Source of the DNA: an uncultured Chlamydiae bacterium
GTDB lineage: Bacteria; Chlamydiota; Chlamydiia; Chlamydiales; Rhabdochlamydiaceae
DNA length: 64,000 nt
Assembly (NCBI GenBank): GCA_903824495.1
Contig: CAIJXB010000035.1
Location: 62,001 to 126,000, forward strand
Direction of reading: 5' to 3'
Part shown: positions 1 to 8,654 of the stretch, in pieces
Position numbering within the stretch: position 1 is the stretch's first letter
Layout of the letters: each line of letters opens with the position of its first letter
The notes under the pieces: generated by a model
Database searches by the model: none
The model's input: the letters and a program-made list of their open reading frames with translations, nothing else
What the model was told of the DNA's origin: nothing
Made by a program: the position numbers and the translations under genes

Positions 1-196
1 CATCAACAAATCCCATCACCTGAAACTCTTCCATCGGAAGAACACATTTAAAGGAGGTGTGTTTCCTCATGCGAGGGCCGCCAACCCCCATAATTTTAAG
101 ATGGGAGTTTTCATCAAAGAGGCTCTCTAAAAGAGCCTCTCCATGCAAATCTCCACTTGGCTCTCCTGCAAAGATGAATAGATCGTAGCTCATCAT
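1..196 (-). CDS. lpxB: Lipid-A-disaccharide synthase, N-terminal part (cut by window edge)
   Basis: Only the first ~65 residues are in the window; the gene runs off the left edge. The translation opens MMSYDLFIFAGEPSGDLHGE, matching the LpxB N-terminus with its AGE.SGD motif, followed by IMGVGGPRM and a FQVMGFVD segment typical of the family. LpxB joins UDP-diacylglucosamine to lipid X to form the lipid A disaccharide at the inner face of the inner membrane. The start codon overlaps the upstream hydrolase stop (ATGA), so the two are translationally coupled. In C. trachomatis lpxB also lies next to pcnB; here a hydrolase gene sits between them. Two adjacent ATG codons (196 and 193) are possible starts. 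Confidence 0.9.
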   Translation of the reverse strand, partial: MMSYDLFIFAGEPSGDLHGEALLESLFDENSHLKIMGVGGPRMRKHTSFKCVLPMEEFQVMGFVD

Positions 197-957
197 GTAA
201 GTCCTAACTTGTGAGCAATCCAAAGAGCCCCTTCTTCAAAGGTCTCTTTAGAAGTTCCATGTCCTAAGTGTCCAATAGATGGTTTTAAAACAAGCTCTAT
301 GTGAGGAGATCTGATATTGTGATCAAAAGCTGCATTTGTGAGATTTCTTATCCATGTATAGCAGCGGTCTGTTCCAACTCTGAGGTCTCGATTGCCAATG
401 TAGGTCTTGATTGTCTTGTGAAGAAGTTTTGAGGTAAGCTTGTCAATATCGAGCGCCTCAACACTTGGTAGTTCTTTTAGATTTTTAAATTCTACACACT
501 CATCTAAACGAGTGAGCGGCGCATAAGTTAAAAGAGTGGAAATCTCTGAAAACCTTGCTGCAATGTGACTTGCTAAAAAGCCACCTCTAGAAAGTCCCAT
601 AATGGCTACTTTGCTAGGACTGCCTAAATGATCAAAAAGAATACGTAGTGATGTTTCTAAATCATCTAAAAAGTTTGCAAGAACGTCTGATCCACTGCTC
701 ATTTCCTCAGCCCACTTGTTCATCGCCTGTGTTGCAAGAAGACCATTTCCGTGGAAAGGCAGATTAACAGAAAACACTCGCACAGGGTATTTGTTTTGCA
801 GGAAGCTAACAGGCTGATTGAAAGGATCGGTTAATAGGCTCTCTTCAGCCGAAAGCGCTAAATAGATGATGCAGGGCAGATCTGGCTCTGCCAGATCAGG
901 CCCCGTATAAAACAGAGGGATAGGAGTTTTAAAAAGCGGTTGTTTTAACGAGCTCAT
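193..957 (-). CDS. Alpha/beta hydrolase family protein
   Basis: A 254-residue protein with the alpha/beta-hydrolase nucleophile elbow GLSRGG (G-x-S-x-G, Ser near residue 124) and a C-terminal SIGHLGHG segment that could supply the catalytic His. There is no signal peptide, so it is probably cytoplasmic. The substrate cannot be read from sequence. It overlaps pcnB by 4 bases at its start and lpxB by 4 at its end, so the three genes form one minus-strand operon. The family includes esterases, lipases and peptidases; a prolyl-oligopeptidase-like or dienelactone-hydrolase-like role is possible but not supported further. Confidence 0.75.
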   Translation of the reverse strand: MSSLKQPLFKTPIPLFYTGPDLAEPDLPCIIYLALSAEESLLTDPFNQPVSFLQNKYPVRVFSVNLPFHGNGLLATQAMNKWAEEMSSGSDVLANFLDDLETSLRILFDHLGSPSKVAIMGLSRGGFLASHIAARFSEISTLLTYAPLTRLDECVEFKNLKELPSVEALDIDKLTSKLLHKTIKTYIGNRDLRVGTDRCYTWIRNLTNAAFDHNIRSPHIELVLKPSIGHLGHGTSKETFEEGALWIAHKLGLT

Positions 958-2270
958 GGGGATTCAACGGAAGGGGGCTTTTTTCTGGGCTTTCGTCTTC
1001 GCCTTTTCTTTTTGGGAGCGAGCTCATCAGCTGGTGGGGCCCCAGAAACGGGCCATAGCAGCTCTATCCACTGATCAAGCGGCTTTTGCAGGGAAGGGTC
1101 TAAAAGGGCCCTTAGTTGAAGGAATTCCACGGCTAGCGGGAAGCTAGGGTCGTTTGGAACGCGGAGCGTCTTTGAACGCCTTTTTTCAATAGGAATGAGC
1201 CTAAATTGCAGCGTGAGGATCGAGGCTGCGATGATTTTTAACCTTTTAGGTACGAGGAAAAAGGATCCAAAAGCTTCTTGGAAAACATGAAAAGCCTCGT
1301 TTTGAATCTCTCCAAAATGGGGAGGTTTTTCTTTTCCAGTGTGGAGCAGTTGGATTCTTTTTTCAAAGAGAGGGTATACAAGGCTTGCGAGCAAGATGCA
1401 GCGATCTAAAGGTCGCTTTTCATTCTCGTTATTCCAAGAATCGATCTTATTTAGAAAAGAGTAGATCACTTCTCCCTCATCTGTTTCCATAAAAGAAGCA
1501 AGAGCTGGTAGAAGTAGTTGTAAAAGGCCATATTCGATCATAAGACGGAAAAAGCTTTCTGCAGCGCCAGACTCTAGCATGCGAAGGAGCTCTTCTAGAA
1601 TACGGGTGGAGGAGCTTTTTAAAATCTCTTGTTTGGATTCAATCAGGGCAAGTCTTGTATCGTGGTCGATCTCAAATCCAAATCGAGCTCTAAATTTTAA
1701 TAGGCGTATCATTCGAACAGGATCTTGCTTAAAGCGAATGAACGGCTGACCGATCGTGCGTAAATATTTTTTTTCTATGTCTTTGAATCCATCGACATAA
1801 TCGATGATCGTTTGCTTGGCAGAATCGTAGAAAAGGCCGTTGATCGTAAAGTCTCTTCGCAAAACGTCTTCTTCTGGGGATCCCCAGACGTTATCTCGAA
1901 CAATCAGGGCGTCATTTTCATTATCTCCTGAGCGGAAGGTGGATACTTCGATGATCTTGCTTCCGAAGCGGATGTGGGCTAGGCGGAATCTTTTGCCAAT
2001 TAAAATACAATTTCTAAAGAGGCGCCTAATTTCTTCGGGTTCGGCAGAGGTGGAGATGTCGTAATCTTTAGGTTTTTTATTGAGAAGAAGATCTCGGACT
2101 CCTCCTCCTACGAGATAGGCCACATGTCCAGAAGCTGTGAGCTTTTCCAGTACATATAGGGCATCTTTGTCTACGAGGCGGATATCGAGCTTATGTGAAT
2201 CTTGAGAGTAAGTTTTTTGTTGCACGAGCAAGTTTTTTATAAAATAGGTTCCAGATGTTAAAAAAAGCAT
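954..2270 (-). CDS. pcnB: Poly(A) polymerase / CCA-adding nucleotidyltransferase family (PcnB type)
   Basis: Class II nucleotidyltransferase. The head domain shows VGGGVRDLLL and the DYDIS metal-binding Asp pair (residues ~55–75), then RRDFTINGL and a conserved DPVRMIRLLKFRARFGF segment in the RNA-binding neck. The strongly basic tail (KKKRRRRKPRKK) is typical of PcnB-type poly(A) polymerases that add 3' tails to RNA for decay. The family also contains CCA-adding enzymes, and sequence alone separates the two poorly; the basic tail and the neighbouring lpxB, as in C. trachomatis, favour PcnB. AGAGGA sits just before ATG 2270, rather close, so an internal GTG/TTG start around residue 15 is also possible. 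Confidence 0.85.
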   Translation of the reverse strand: MLFLTSGTYFIKNLLVQQKTYSQDSHKLDIRLVDKDALYVLEKLTASGHVAYLVGGGVRDLLLNKKPKDYDISTSAEPEEIRRLFRNCILIGKRFRLAHIRFGSKIIEVSTFRSGDNENDALIVRDNVWGSPEEDVLRRDFTINGLFYDSAKQTIIDYVDGFKDIEKKYLRTIGQPFIRFKQDPVRMIRLLKFRARFGFEIDHDTRLALIESKQEILKSSSTRILEELLRMLESGAAESFFRLMIEYGLLQLLLPALASFMETDEGEVIYSFLNKIDSWNNENEKRPLDRCILLASLVYPLFEKRIQLLHTGKEKPPHFGEIQNEAFHVFQEAFGSFFLVPKRLKIIAASILTLQFRLIPIEKRRSKTLRVPNDPSFPLAVEFLQLRALLDPSLQKPLDQWIELLWPVSGAPPADELAPKKKRRRRKPRKKPPSVESP

Positions 2271-2426
2271 TTCCTCTGCACAAGGTATGGAATTGAGAGG
2301 TAAAAGTCAATCTATAAAAAAAGCTGTAGCAGGGCACAGGAAGTCATGATAATTTTTTGAAAGGCATTGACTTTTCTTCCAATAGATGGAAAAATCTTTT
2401 TCCACTTCAAAAATCAAGGTTCTTTA

Positions 2427-3551
2427 ATGAGAAAAAAACAAAAAGCCTCTTTAGTTAAAACAGATTCAAATCCAATGATTTTGCCTGGGTACGGTCAGTT
2501 CCTGGATGAGCTTAAAGAGAAAATTAGGAATGCTCAACTGAAAGCGGCTATAGCCGCTAGTAGAGAATTGATTCAACTGTACTGGGAACTTGGCAAAGAC
2601 ATTGTTAAAAAACAGGAAAAGGAAGGATGGGGTAGTAAAGTACTGGAAAAGGTAGCTAAAGATCTTCAAAATGGTTTCCCTGGAATAGAGGGATTTTCAA
2701 GAAGTAACATCTTTAGAATGAGGTCTTTTTATCTGGCATATTCCAATTGTCCAACAGCTGTTGGACAATTACAAAAGAACCGGTTGGAATTTTTCTTGAA
2801 CGTGCCTTGGGGACACAATTGTATCCTGTTAGATAAATTGAAAAGTTTTGAAGAAAGATTGTGGTATGCCAAGAAAGTGATCGAACATGGTTGGAGCCGT
2901 AGCGTGCTTATCATTTGGATCGAAAATAGCCTGTATCAGAGGGAAGGCAAAGCAATCTCCAATTTCAAAACAACATTGCCATCTCCTCAATCAGATTTAG
3001 CGCAGCAGACACTCAAAGATCCTTATGTCTTTGATTTTCTTACGCTTCATAAAGAACATTTGGAGAAAGACTTGGAGGATGGGCTCGTCAATCATATTCA
3101 GAAATTCCTGGTTGAATTAGGACAGGGTTTTGCGTTTATGGGACGACAATACGCGCTTACTGTAAGTGGACAGCCATTCTATATCGATTTACTTTTCTAT
3201 CATGTTCATCTCCGCTGTTTTGTCATCGTAGAGTTAAAAGCCAAGGCTTTTAGACCGGAAGATGTAGGTCAACTGAATTTCTATCTTTCCGCTGTGGATG
3301 ATATGATCAAGCATCCAAGCGATAATCCTACAATTGGGATTTTACTTTGCAAAGATAGGGATAAGGTCATTGCTGAATATGCCTTCAGGGGGATTGAAAG
3401 ACCGATGGGTGTGGTGGAATATGAAACGATGATTACTAAAGCCCTACCTGAAAAACTAAAATCCAGCTTGCCAACGGTGAAAGAAATTGAAGAGGAGTTA
3501 AGTCGAGAGAAGGAAGCTAAAAAATCACTTCTAGCAAGGTCATCTAGTTAA
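2427..3551 (+). CDS. DUF1016 / YhcG-family PDDEXK nuclease
   Basis: A 374-residue protein. Its N-terminal DUF1016 helical domain (LIQLYWELGKDI, GWGSKVLEKVAKDL, GFSRSNIFRMRSFY, then VPWGHN) is followed by a C-terminal PDDEXK-type nuclease domain with the core FYIDLLFYH...VIVELKAKAF, i.e. Asp and E-x-K catalytic positions, and GQLNFYLSAVDD. The family is sporadically distributed and transferred between bacteria; some members sit in restriction or mobile loci, but none of those partners is here. The start was set at ATG 2427 because AGGT lies 6 bases upstream and family homology begins there; an in-frame extension to 2367 is unlikely. It is the only plus-strand gene among minus-strand neighbours, and its stop is 5 bases from the convergent inverse autotransporter stop. 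See the palindrome inside it. Confidence 0.88.
   Translation: MRKKQKASLVKTDSNPMILPGYGQFLDELKEKIRNAQLKAAIAASRELIQLYWELGKDIVKKQEKEGWGSKVLEKVAKDLQNGFPGIEGFSRSNIFRMRSFYLAYSNCPTAVGQLQKNRLEFFLNVPWGHNCILLDKLKSFEERLWYAKKVIEHGWSRSVLIIWIENSLYQREGKAISNFKTTLPSPQSDLAQQTLKDPYVFDFLTLHKEHLEKDLEDGLVNHIQKFLVELGQGFAFMGRQYALTVSGQPFYIDLLFYHVHLRCFVIVELKAKAFRPEDVGQLNFYLSAVDDMIKHPSDNPTIGILLCKDRDKVIAEYAFRGIERPMGVVEYETMITKALPEKLKSSLPTVKEIEEELSREKEAKKSLLARSSS
2745..2770. repeat. 26-bp perfect palindrome inside the DUF1016 gene
   Basis: The half-site AATTGTCCAACAG is followed directly by its exact reverse complement. It encodes NCPTAVGQL in the gene frame, and because of the symmetry the same peptide is read on the opposite strand. 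It sits between the conserved SFYLAY and VPWGHN blocks of the DUF1016 domain, where family members vary. Confidence 0.9.
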
Positions 3552-3556
3552 GCCTC

Positions 3557-5683
3557 TTATTGTAGATCCGGGATGTAGTCGGTGTAGGAAATATAGGTAA
3601 TTGTTCCACTTGTGGTGAAAGAGCCGGTATTTAAGGTCTCTACGCCAGATAAAGATAGATCAGTGGACTGCACATAGAAGGTCGAAGACCCGCCATTAGA
3701 CAGATAGTATCCGTTGCTACTTGCTATGTTCCCTTGGAGTAAGAGAGTAGAGGTTGCACTTGTATCGACGACGAAATTAAAGGGGTAAGCAGGTGAAGAG
3801 GTTGCAGTATAGGTTCCTGTATTGTCAGCTACATAGAAAATAGAGTTGGCAGTATCAGTTGTAAGGAAATCAAATCCGAGTATTGATGGACCTGTGTAGG
3901 TATTGTCTCTAACGACAGCAAGCATTGTAGAGGTATTATTGACTTCGAACTTAAGGCTTGAAGGAGCAGAGCTTTGAATGTTAGAGAATGAGTTCTCTTC
4001 AAGATCTATTCTTAAGTTAGCTGTTAATGCTGTAGAGATTGTAGAGCCGCTTGTAGAGTTTTCTAGCACGTTGTATAGAATGATGGCTCTGCTGTTTGAG
4101 GTGCCTGTAAATGTCAGATCTAGGTTCTTTGCACCATGGTTTGTAAAGACGCTATCTTCGATGGTCAATACGACGTCATTGGTTGTAGTTAAAGTGATAC
4201 CGTTTTGAGATAAAGATTTTATACCTTTAAGAGTGATGGCTCCTGAAACGTTTGTGAAGGAGAAGTCGCTTAAAGTTGTTCCTGCAGAGTGAAGGAACGC
4301 TCCAGAAAAACCTGTGATGCCAGATCCAGAAATCGCATTGCTTGTCGCAAGGAGGTTAAAGCCTGCTACGATGTTATTATTGGCAAGTGTGATCGTATCG
4401 CCGGATGTATTTGTAATGGCAGGAGTTCCGGATGTTTGAGCTGGAACGATGGCCAGGCCATACGCTGTTATTGCAGGAAAGGGTCGGCTGCTTCCTTGCA
4501 GCCATTGACGATCTTGGAGTGTGATTCCTGCATTCATGCCAACAGTGTTATTTGTTCCTCCGTATACGTAGATCATCTCACCTGGTGCAGAAGCTGATTC
4601 CGCTGCTGCAAGAGTTGAAAACGGCGATTCTGCTGTTCCACTGCCGCCAGAAGGTGCTAGGTTGTTGACGAATACGATGTATAAATCTTCTTTCGTTCTT
4701 GGATCAAGAGCTGGGGTCTGTATGTTATGGTGATCTGTGACGATGATTTCAAAGCGGTCGACTGATTCTACAATACGGTTTGCTAGTGCAAGAGCCGTTT
4801 TGCAAGAAAGACCTTTTTTTCTTGCTTTGATCTTCTTTCCAAAAGGAAGGTTGAATCCAATTTGTCCTTGCACGATTCCTTTAAAGAGGGAGTCATAAGA
4901 AGTTTGAGCTTCAACAGAAACGAAGCGAGAGAGCTCAGCTTTCATTTTGAATAAACCGCCTTTGGCGCGTTTATCAAAATCAGCAAAGAACATATAGCCT
5001 CCCAACGTGGAAGAGAGGGTAAAGTATTGCTTTTGCAGCCACGTTCTTCCAACAGATACATCAAAACCTTTGAAGGCAAGTTCCCGTTTGATGATGAAAA
5101 GAGCTTCGTGACCAGTGAATCCGATAAAAGAATCTTCGTAAAGATTGTTATCATTGATGATTGGAAAATAGCAGTTCGCTCTCCCTTCCCATTTGGTTCC
5201 AAGGATTTCAAGACCGCCACCGAGCTGCTCAAAAGTAGAATGATTGGCGTGTCTGAAATCAAAAAATCCATTGAGTCCAAAAATAGCTTTTAAAGAATCT
5301 GGCTGATATCTGACTCCAAATCCTGCGTTGGCAGCAGCCTTCCAGTCATTGAACATGTGGAGGCGCACATCAAAAAAGGGATGCCAATTTTCAATGGAAG
5401 TGAAGGCGCAAAACATATCGAAAGATGTATACCCTTGATCATATCCGATACCATTGGCTTCTCTATGACTTGTAGTAAAACGGAAGCTTGGAGGATTTAC
5501 AAGTTCGCACTCTTCTTCAGAATTTTTTGTGACAACATAAGAGGATTGATTTTCTTTTTCTGTACTCTTTGCAGTCACAACATGAACAGATTGACTCTTT
5601 GTATTTGCAGTGTCTGCATAAACAGAGGAAGTCATTGAATAACAGACAAGACCAAAAAGAAGCTTTTTCGTGTGCATAGCCAT
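3557..5683 (-). CDS. Inverse autotransporter-like outer-membrane protein (intimin-type barrel plus beta-helix passenger)
   Basis: A 708-residue protein with a Sec signal peptide (MHTKKLLFGLVCYSMTSS, cleavage after VYA). Residues ~60–290 look like an intimin/invasin-type barrel: FDVRLHMFNDWKAAANAGFG, GLNGFFDFRHANHSTFEQLG and the repeated alternating aromatic strands of the IAT_beta family. The C-terminal ~400 residues are Ser/Thr/Asn-rich, beginning with SGGSGTAESPFSTLAAAE and carrying short repeating strands that suggest a right-handed beta-helix passenger. In type Ve secretion the N-terminal barrel exports the C-terminal passenger to the surface, which fits this domain order. No passenger enzyme motif was seen. 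ATG 5683 or the ATG two codons later are both possible; neither has a strong Shine–Dalgarno. Confidence 0.78.
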   Translation of the reverse strand: MAMHTKKLLFGLVCYSMTSSVYADTANTKSQSVHVVTAKSTEKENQSSYVVTKNSEEECELVNPPSFRFTTSHREANGIGYDQGYTSFDMFCAFTSIENWHPFFDVRLHMFNDWKAAANAGFGVRYQPDSLKAIFGLNGFFDFRHANHSTFEQLGGGLEILGTKWEGRANCYFPIINDNNLYEDSFIGFTGHEALFIIKRELAFKGFDVSVGRTWLQKQYFTLSSTLGGYMFFADFDKRAKGGLFKMKAELSRFVSVEAQTSYDSLFKGIVQGQIGFNLPFGKKIKARKKGLSCKTALALANRIVESVDRFEIIVTDHHNIQTPALDPRTKEDLYIVFVNNLAPSGGSGTAESPFSTLAAAESASAPGEMIYVYGGTNNTVGMNAGITLQDRQWLQGSSRPFPAITAYGLAIVPAQTSGTPAITNTSGDTITLANNNIVAGFNLLATSNAISGSGITGFSGAFLHSAGTTLSDFSFTNVSGAITLKGIKSLSQNGITLTTTNDVVLTIEDSVFTNHGAKNLDLTFTGTSNSRAIILYNVLENSTSGSTISTALTANLRIDLEENSFSNIQSSAPSSLKFEVNNTSTMLAVVRDNTYTGPSILGFDFLTTDTANSIFYVADNTGTYTATSSPAYPFNFVVDTSATSTLLLQGNIASSNGYYLSNGGSSTFYVQSTDLSLSGVETLNTGSFTTSGTITYISYTDYIPDLQ

Positions 5684-5751
5684 CTATTTTTTCAAGAGTA
5701 AAGGCTTGTTATGACACAACTGAAAATAAATAGGAAAGAATTTTTAAAAAC

Positions 5752-6204
5752 CTAAAGGAGCTTATGGTTTTTCTCTAGAAAAGCTTCTTTCCAGTAATAG
5801 TTATCCAAAAGGCCACCTGTATCTTTTCCAAGAATGTGGTAGGCTGCAAAAAGGGCTTCGACAGAAGCGAGCCCTCTTTCAGGATCAAGACAGTCGTCTT
5901 GCCTTCGAGGATATGCTGTTTTTAAATCTTTGGGCAAACTTCTTGTGATGAATTGATGGGGTGTTTTGAGCTGTCTATACATCACGTCAGCATGTTTCCA
6001 TGTGCCATCGATGAGAAAAAGTCCATATTTAGCATCTTCAATGGTTAAAGGGGGAGCATCGAGTGTAAGAAGAATGTAGGAGGAAAGATCTCCAATGGTA
6101 TCTTTAGGATAGGTGAAAAACTTCATGTCGCTTCGAGTTTCAAGACCTCTTAGAGAGCATTTTTTCAAATTTTCTTTTTTGTGTCTATAAATGAGGGTTA
6201 TCAT
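5752..6204 (-). CDS. DTW-domain (Tsr3/TapT-like) aminocarboxypropyltransferase family protein
   Basis: 150 residues. The segment LFLIDGTWKHADVMYRQL resembles the DTW motif region, and PRRQDDCLDPERGLASVEAL resembles the SAM-binding S-T/V-E-A segment of the DTW/Tsr3 superfamily. These enzymes transfer a 3-amino-3-carboxypropyl group from SAM to a uridine in rRNA (Tsr3) or tRNA (TapT). Which RNA is modified here cannot be decided. It starts 4 bases after the uvrD stop, at the distal end of the rpmH–rnpA–uvrD operon, so it is co-transcribed with translation-apparatus genes. Confidence 0.65.
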   Translation of the reverse strand: MITLIYRHKKENLKKCSLRGLETRSDMKFFTYPKDTIGDLSSYILLTLDAPPLTIEDAKYGLFLIDGTWKHADVMYRQLKTPHQFITRSLPKDLKTAYPRRQDDCLDPERGLASVEALFAAYHILGKDTGGLLDNYYWKEAFLEKNHKLL

Positions 6205-6208
6205 AAAA

Positions 6209-8188
6209 TCACATCTCGACTGTTTGATAGGAAGTGATTTTCAAGATCTCTTTAGGGATTTCAAAAAGAAATCGAGACGGTGTTGTTTGGATCTGTTTTC
6301 CCATTTTCTTTCTTTCTCTTGCCATACTTAGGGTAAGATATTTTTTGGCTCTTGTCATAGCGACGTACATGAGCCTTCTTTCTTCTTCAAGGCCAGATTC
6401 TTTTAAGCTTTTTTCATGGGGCATAATGTGGTCTTCCATGCACACTAAAAAACAAGCCTCGAACTCAAGCCCCTTGGAGCTGTGAACAGTCATGAGGTGG
6501 ACTTTGTTTTCTTGTTGCTGTTTAGTCGATTTTGGATGGTCATGAGAAGAAAGAAGTGTGGAGCTTAAAAAGTCTTGCAGCGAGGCGTTTTCTGCTGTTT
6601 TTTCTTCGTAGAGACTTAAAGCTTCTACGCACTGAGAGACGTTGTCCCATTTAAACTCTCTCATTTTTTCGCTTTTCACATCTTCTCGAATGGCTTTTTT
6701 GTAATCTACTTCTTTAATGATCCACTCGAGTGTTTCTGAAAGAGATACACCTGTCAGTTCTTTGGCTCGTTTAAATAAAGAGTAGAACTGATTAATCCCG
6801 GAAATGGCTTTAGTGGATAGGGAATCTTGCAGAGGGGAGGTTCCTTGATGGACAGATTCAATCACTTCCCAAAGAGAGATGTTGTTTTTGCGGTTGTACT
6901 GTGTCAAAAGATCAAGACAGTTATCTGAAATTCCACGTCTAGGGACATTGAGGATCCTCAAAAGCGCTTCTTGATCTAAAGGGTTTGCAAGAACTCTTAA
7001 ATAGGCGAGGGTGTCTTTGATCTCAGCTCTTTCATAAAATTCTGTTCCTCCAAAGACTTCATAAGGAATGCCTCTTTTCCACTCACCATTTTCTTCCCAA
7101 GCTGCTTGGAGAAGGGCTGTTTCAAAGGTTTGGGAAAGGGCATTTGATCTATATAAGATCGCGATGTCTTTCCAATCGAGGTTTTTATGTTTCTTGAGAT
7201 AGATAATTCTTTGTACAACAGATTGAGCTTCTTCAATTTCGTTCGGGGCATGAAATAGAAACAGAGGCTCGCTAGCCTCTGTTTGACTCCAAAGTCTTTT
7301 GTCATGTCTTTCTACATTATGGGAAATAACTTGGTTCGCCGCTTGTAAAATGACCTGAGTAGATCTGTAATTTTGTTCGAGTTTGACCTTTGTTTCTGCT
7401 GGAAAGTGCAAGATGTGTTTGACTTCAGCGCCTCTCCATCCATAGATGGACTGGTCATCATCTCCTACGACACATAAGTTTCCATATTTTTGAGACAGGA
7501 GCTCTGCGAGTTTATATTGGACAGGATTCGTGTCTTGGTATTCGTCGATCATGATGTATTTAAAACGCTCTTGAAAACGATCTAAGATCGCTGGATGCTC
7601 TTCAAAAAGGCTTACGGTCAAGGTTAGCAGACTGTCGAAGTCAACAGCATTATAAGATCTCATGCAAAGGTGAAGTTTTTCAAGAAGGTCTTTACTGAAA
7701 GAAGCATGCCAGCTCGAGGTTTGCTCCTCTTCTTCTAAGGAATCGCTGCCTTGGTTTTTAGCTTGCGTGATTTTTGCAAGAGTTGACTGAAGGGAAGGAA
7801 GGTCTCCTTCATGCTCCAAAGCATGCCTTACGATCTGTGTCAAAACTCTTTTTACATCTTTTTCGTCATAGAGAGTGAATTCAGGAGTAAATCCCAAATG
7901 GTGGATTTCTTGTCTTAAGACGTTCATGCAAAAGCTGTGGAAGGTGCAAAGAGTGACCTCTTTGGCCACTTTGCCGTTTGTAAAGCGCTTGACCCTCTCC
8001 CTCATTTCAGCGGCTGCTTTATTGGTAAAAGTAAGGCCTAAAATGGCGGAAGGGGGGACGTTTTCATTTTGAATGAGATGCGCAATACGGCAGGCTAAAA
8101 CCGTAGTTTTTCCACTGCCGGCTCCGGCTAGAACTAAGACCCTTCCTTTGGAAGCTAAAACGGCCTTTTGCTGCTCTGAATTTAACAT
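6209..8188 (-). CDS. uvrD: UvrD/PcrA-type SF1 DNA helicase
   Basis: A 659-residue superfamily 1A helicase with all canonical motifs: Walker A AGAGSGKTT at residues ~21–29, GLTFTNKAAAEMRERV (Ia), DEYQDTNPVQ (II), GDDDQSIYGWRGA (III), LEQNYRST (IV), MTVHSSKGLEFEACFL (V) and LMYVAMTRAKKYL (VI). It unwinds DNA 3'–5' in nucleotide-excision and mismatch repair, consistent with uvrC and mutS nearby in the window. It overlaps the rnpA stop by 7 bases and so is probably translationally coupled to it. Confidence 0.95.
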   Translation of the reverse strand: MLNSEQQKAVLASKGRVLVLAGAGSGKTTVLACRIAHLIQNENVPPSAILGLTFTNKAAAEMRERVKRFTNGKVAKEVTLCTFHSFCMNVLRQEIHHLGFTPEFTLYDEKDVKRVLTQIVRHALEHEGDLPSLQSTLAKITQAKNQGSDSLEEEEQTSSWHASFSKDLLEKLHLCMRSYNAVDFDSLLTLTVSLFEEHPAILDRFQERFKYIMIDEYQDTNPVQYKLAELLSQKYGNLCVVGDDDQSIYGWRGAEVKHILHFPAETKVKLEQNYRSTQVILQAANQVISHNVERHDKRLWSQTEASEPLFLFHAPNEIEEAQSVVQRIIYLKKHKNLDWKDIAILYRSNALSQTFETALLQAAWEENGEWKRGIPYEVFGGTEFYERAEIKDTLAYLRVLANPLDQEALLRILNVPRRGISDNCLDLLTQYNRKNNISLWEVIESVHQGTSPLQDSLSTKAISGINQFYSLFKRAKELTGVSLSETLEWIIKEVDYKKAIREDVKSEKMREFKWDNVSQCVEALSLYEEKTAENASLQDFLSSTLLSSHDHPKSTKQQQENKVHLMTVHSSKGLEFEACFLVCMEDHIMPHEKSLKESGLEEERRLMYVAMTRAKKYLTLSMARERKKMGKQIQTTPSRFLFEIPKEILKITSYQTVEM

Positions 8189-8610
8189 GGGATCTGCTTT
8201 AAAAATTCTTTTAGATCGTCTAATACAGCTTGTTTACCGATCTCGGATCTTGGAAATCTAGGCAGGATGTGAAAGGTGAGTCCTTGAGGAATATGAGTGT
8301 AGCACTCTCTAAAGGCTTCTCTTACAACCCGTTTAAAGCGATTTCTATCATGAGCTTTACCATATTTTTTTGACACGGTAATGCCGAGACGGGCTTGGTA
8401 CAAGCCTTGTTGATATTGAAGGGAAATGACCTTGCCAACAAGGCGTCTCCCTTCTCTATTTATTTTTTGAAACTGTCCTCTTGAAAGGATCCGAAGTGAC
8501 TTGGGAAAGCTAAGGCCTACGCGGTTGTAAGTCTTTTTCTTCCTTGTCTTCTTCTGCGGTTCACAATGAGGCGCCCCTTGGCTGTTTTCATTCTTTTGCG
8601 GAATCCACAT
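8182..8610 (-). CDS. rnpA: Ribonuclease P protein component, N-terminally extended and overlapping rpmH
   Basis: 142 residues. The core from [20 protein letters not shown] through [20 protein letters not shown] and RVVREAFR is the RnpA RNR motif region. RnpA binds RNase P RNA and helps remove 5' leaders from pre-tRNAs. The usual family start would lie near the FPKS block, but no ATG, GTG or TTG exists in frame between ATG 8610 and that block. The only canonical start is therefore inside rpmH, in another frame, giving a Lys-rich extension of ~33 residues. Thermus has a comparable rpmH/rnpA overlap. Confidence 0.9.
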   Translation of the reverse strand: MWIPQKNENSQGAPHCEPQKKTRKKKTYNRVGLSFPKSLRILSRGQFQKINREGRRLVGKVISLQYQQGLYQARLGITVSKKYGKAHDRNRFKRVVREAFRECYTHIPQGLTFHILPRFPRSEIGKQAVLDDLKEFLKQIPC

Positions 8611-8654
8611 GCTTTTTGACGCTTGATTTTGCTAGGTTGATAAGTTCTTTTCAT
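8517..8654 (-). CDS. rpmH: 50S ribosomal protein L34
   Basis: 45 residues beginning [14 protein letters not shown] and ending in an Arg/Lys-rich tail ([12 protein letters not shown]), the standard L34. It shares 94 bases with the 5' end of rnpA in a different frame. The order rpmH–rnpA on one strand, diverging from rpmJ–rpsN, matches C. trachomatis. Confidence 0.97.
   Translation of the reverse strand: MKRTYQPSKIKRQKACGFRKRMKTAKGRLIVNRRRRQGRKRLTTA

Noticed and set aside
956..1147. Plus-strand reading frame at the pcnB 3' end
   Set aside because: It lies wholly within pcnB on the other strand, has low-complexity Phe/Arg-rich content and no ribosome-binding site.
2427..3551. Transposase or insertion sequence
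   Set aside because: Domain pattern is DUF1016/PDDEXK; no terminal inverted repeats or target duplications were seen.
4942..5280. Alternate frame inside the inverse autotransporter gene
   Set aside because: Wholly overlaps a gene with clear protein features; no family match or start signal.
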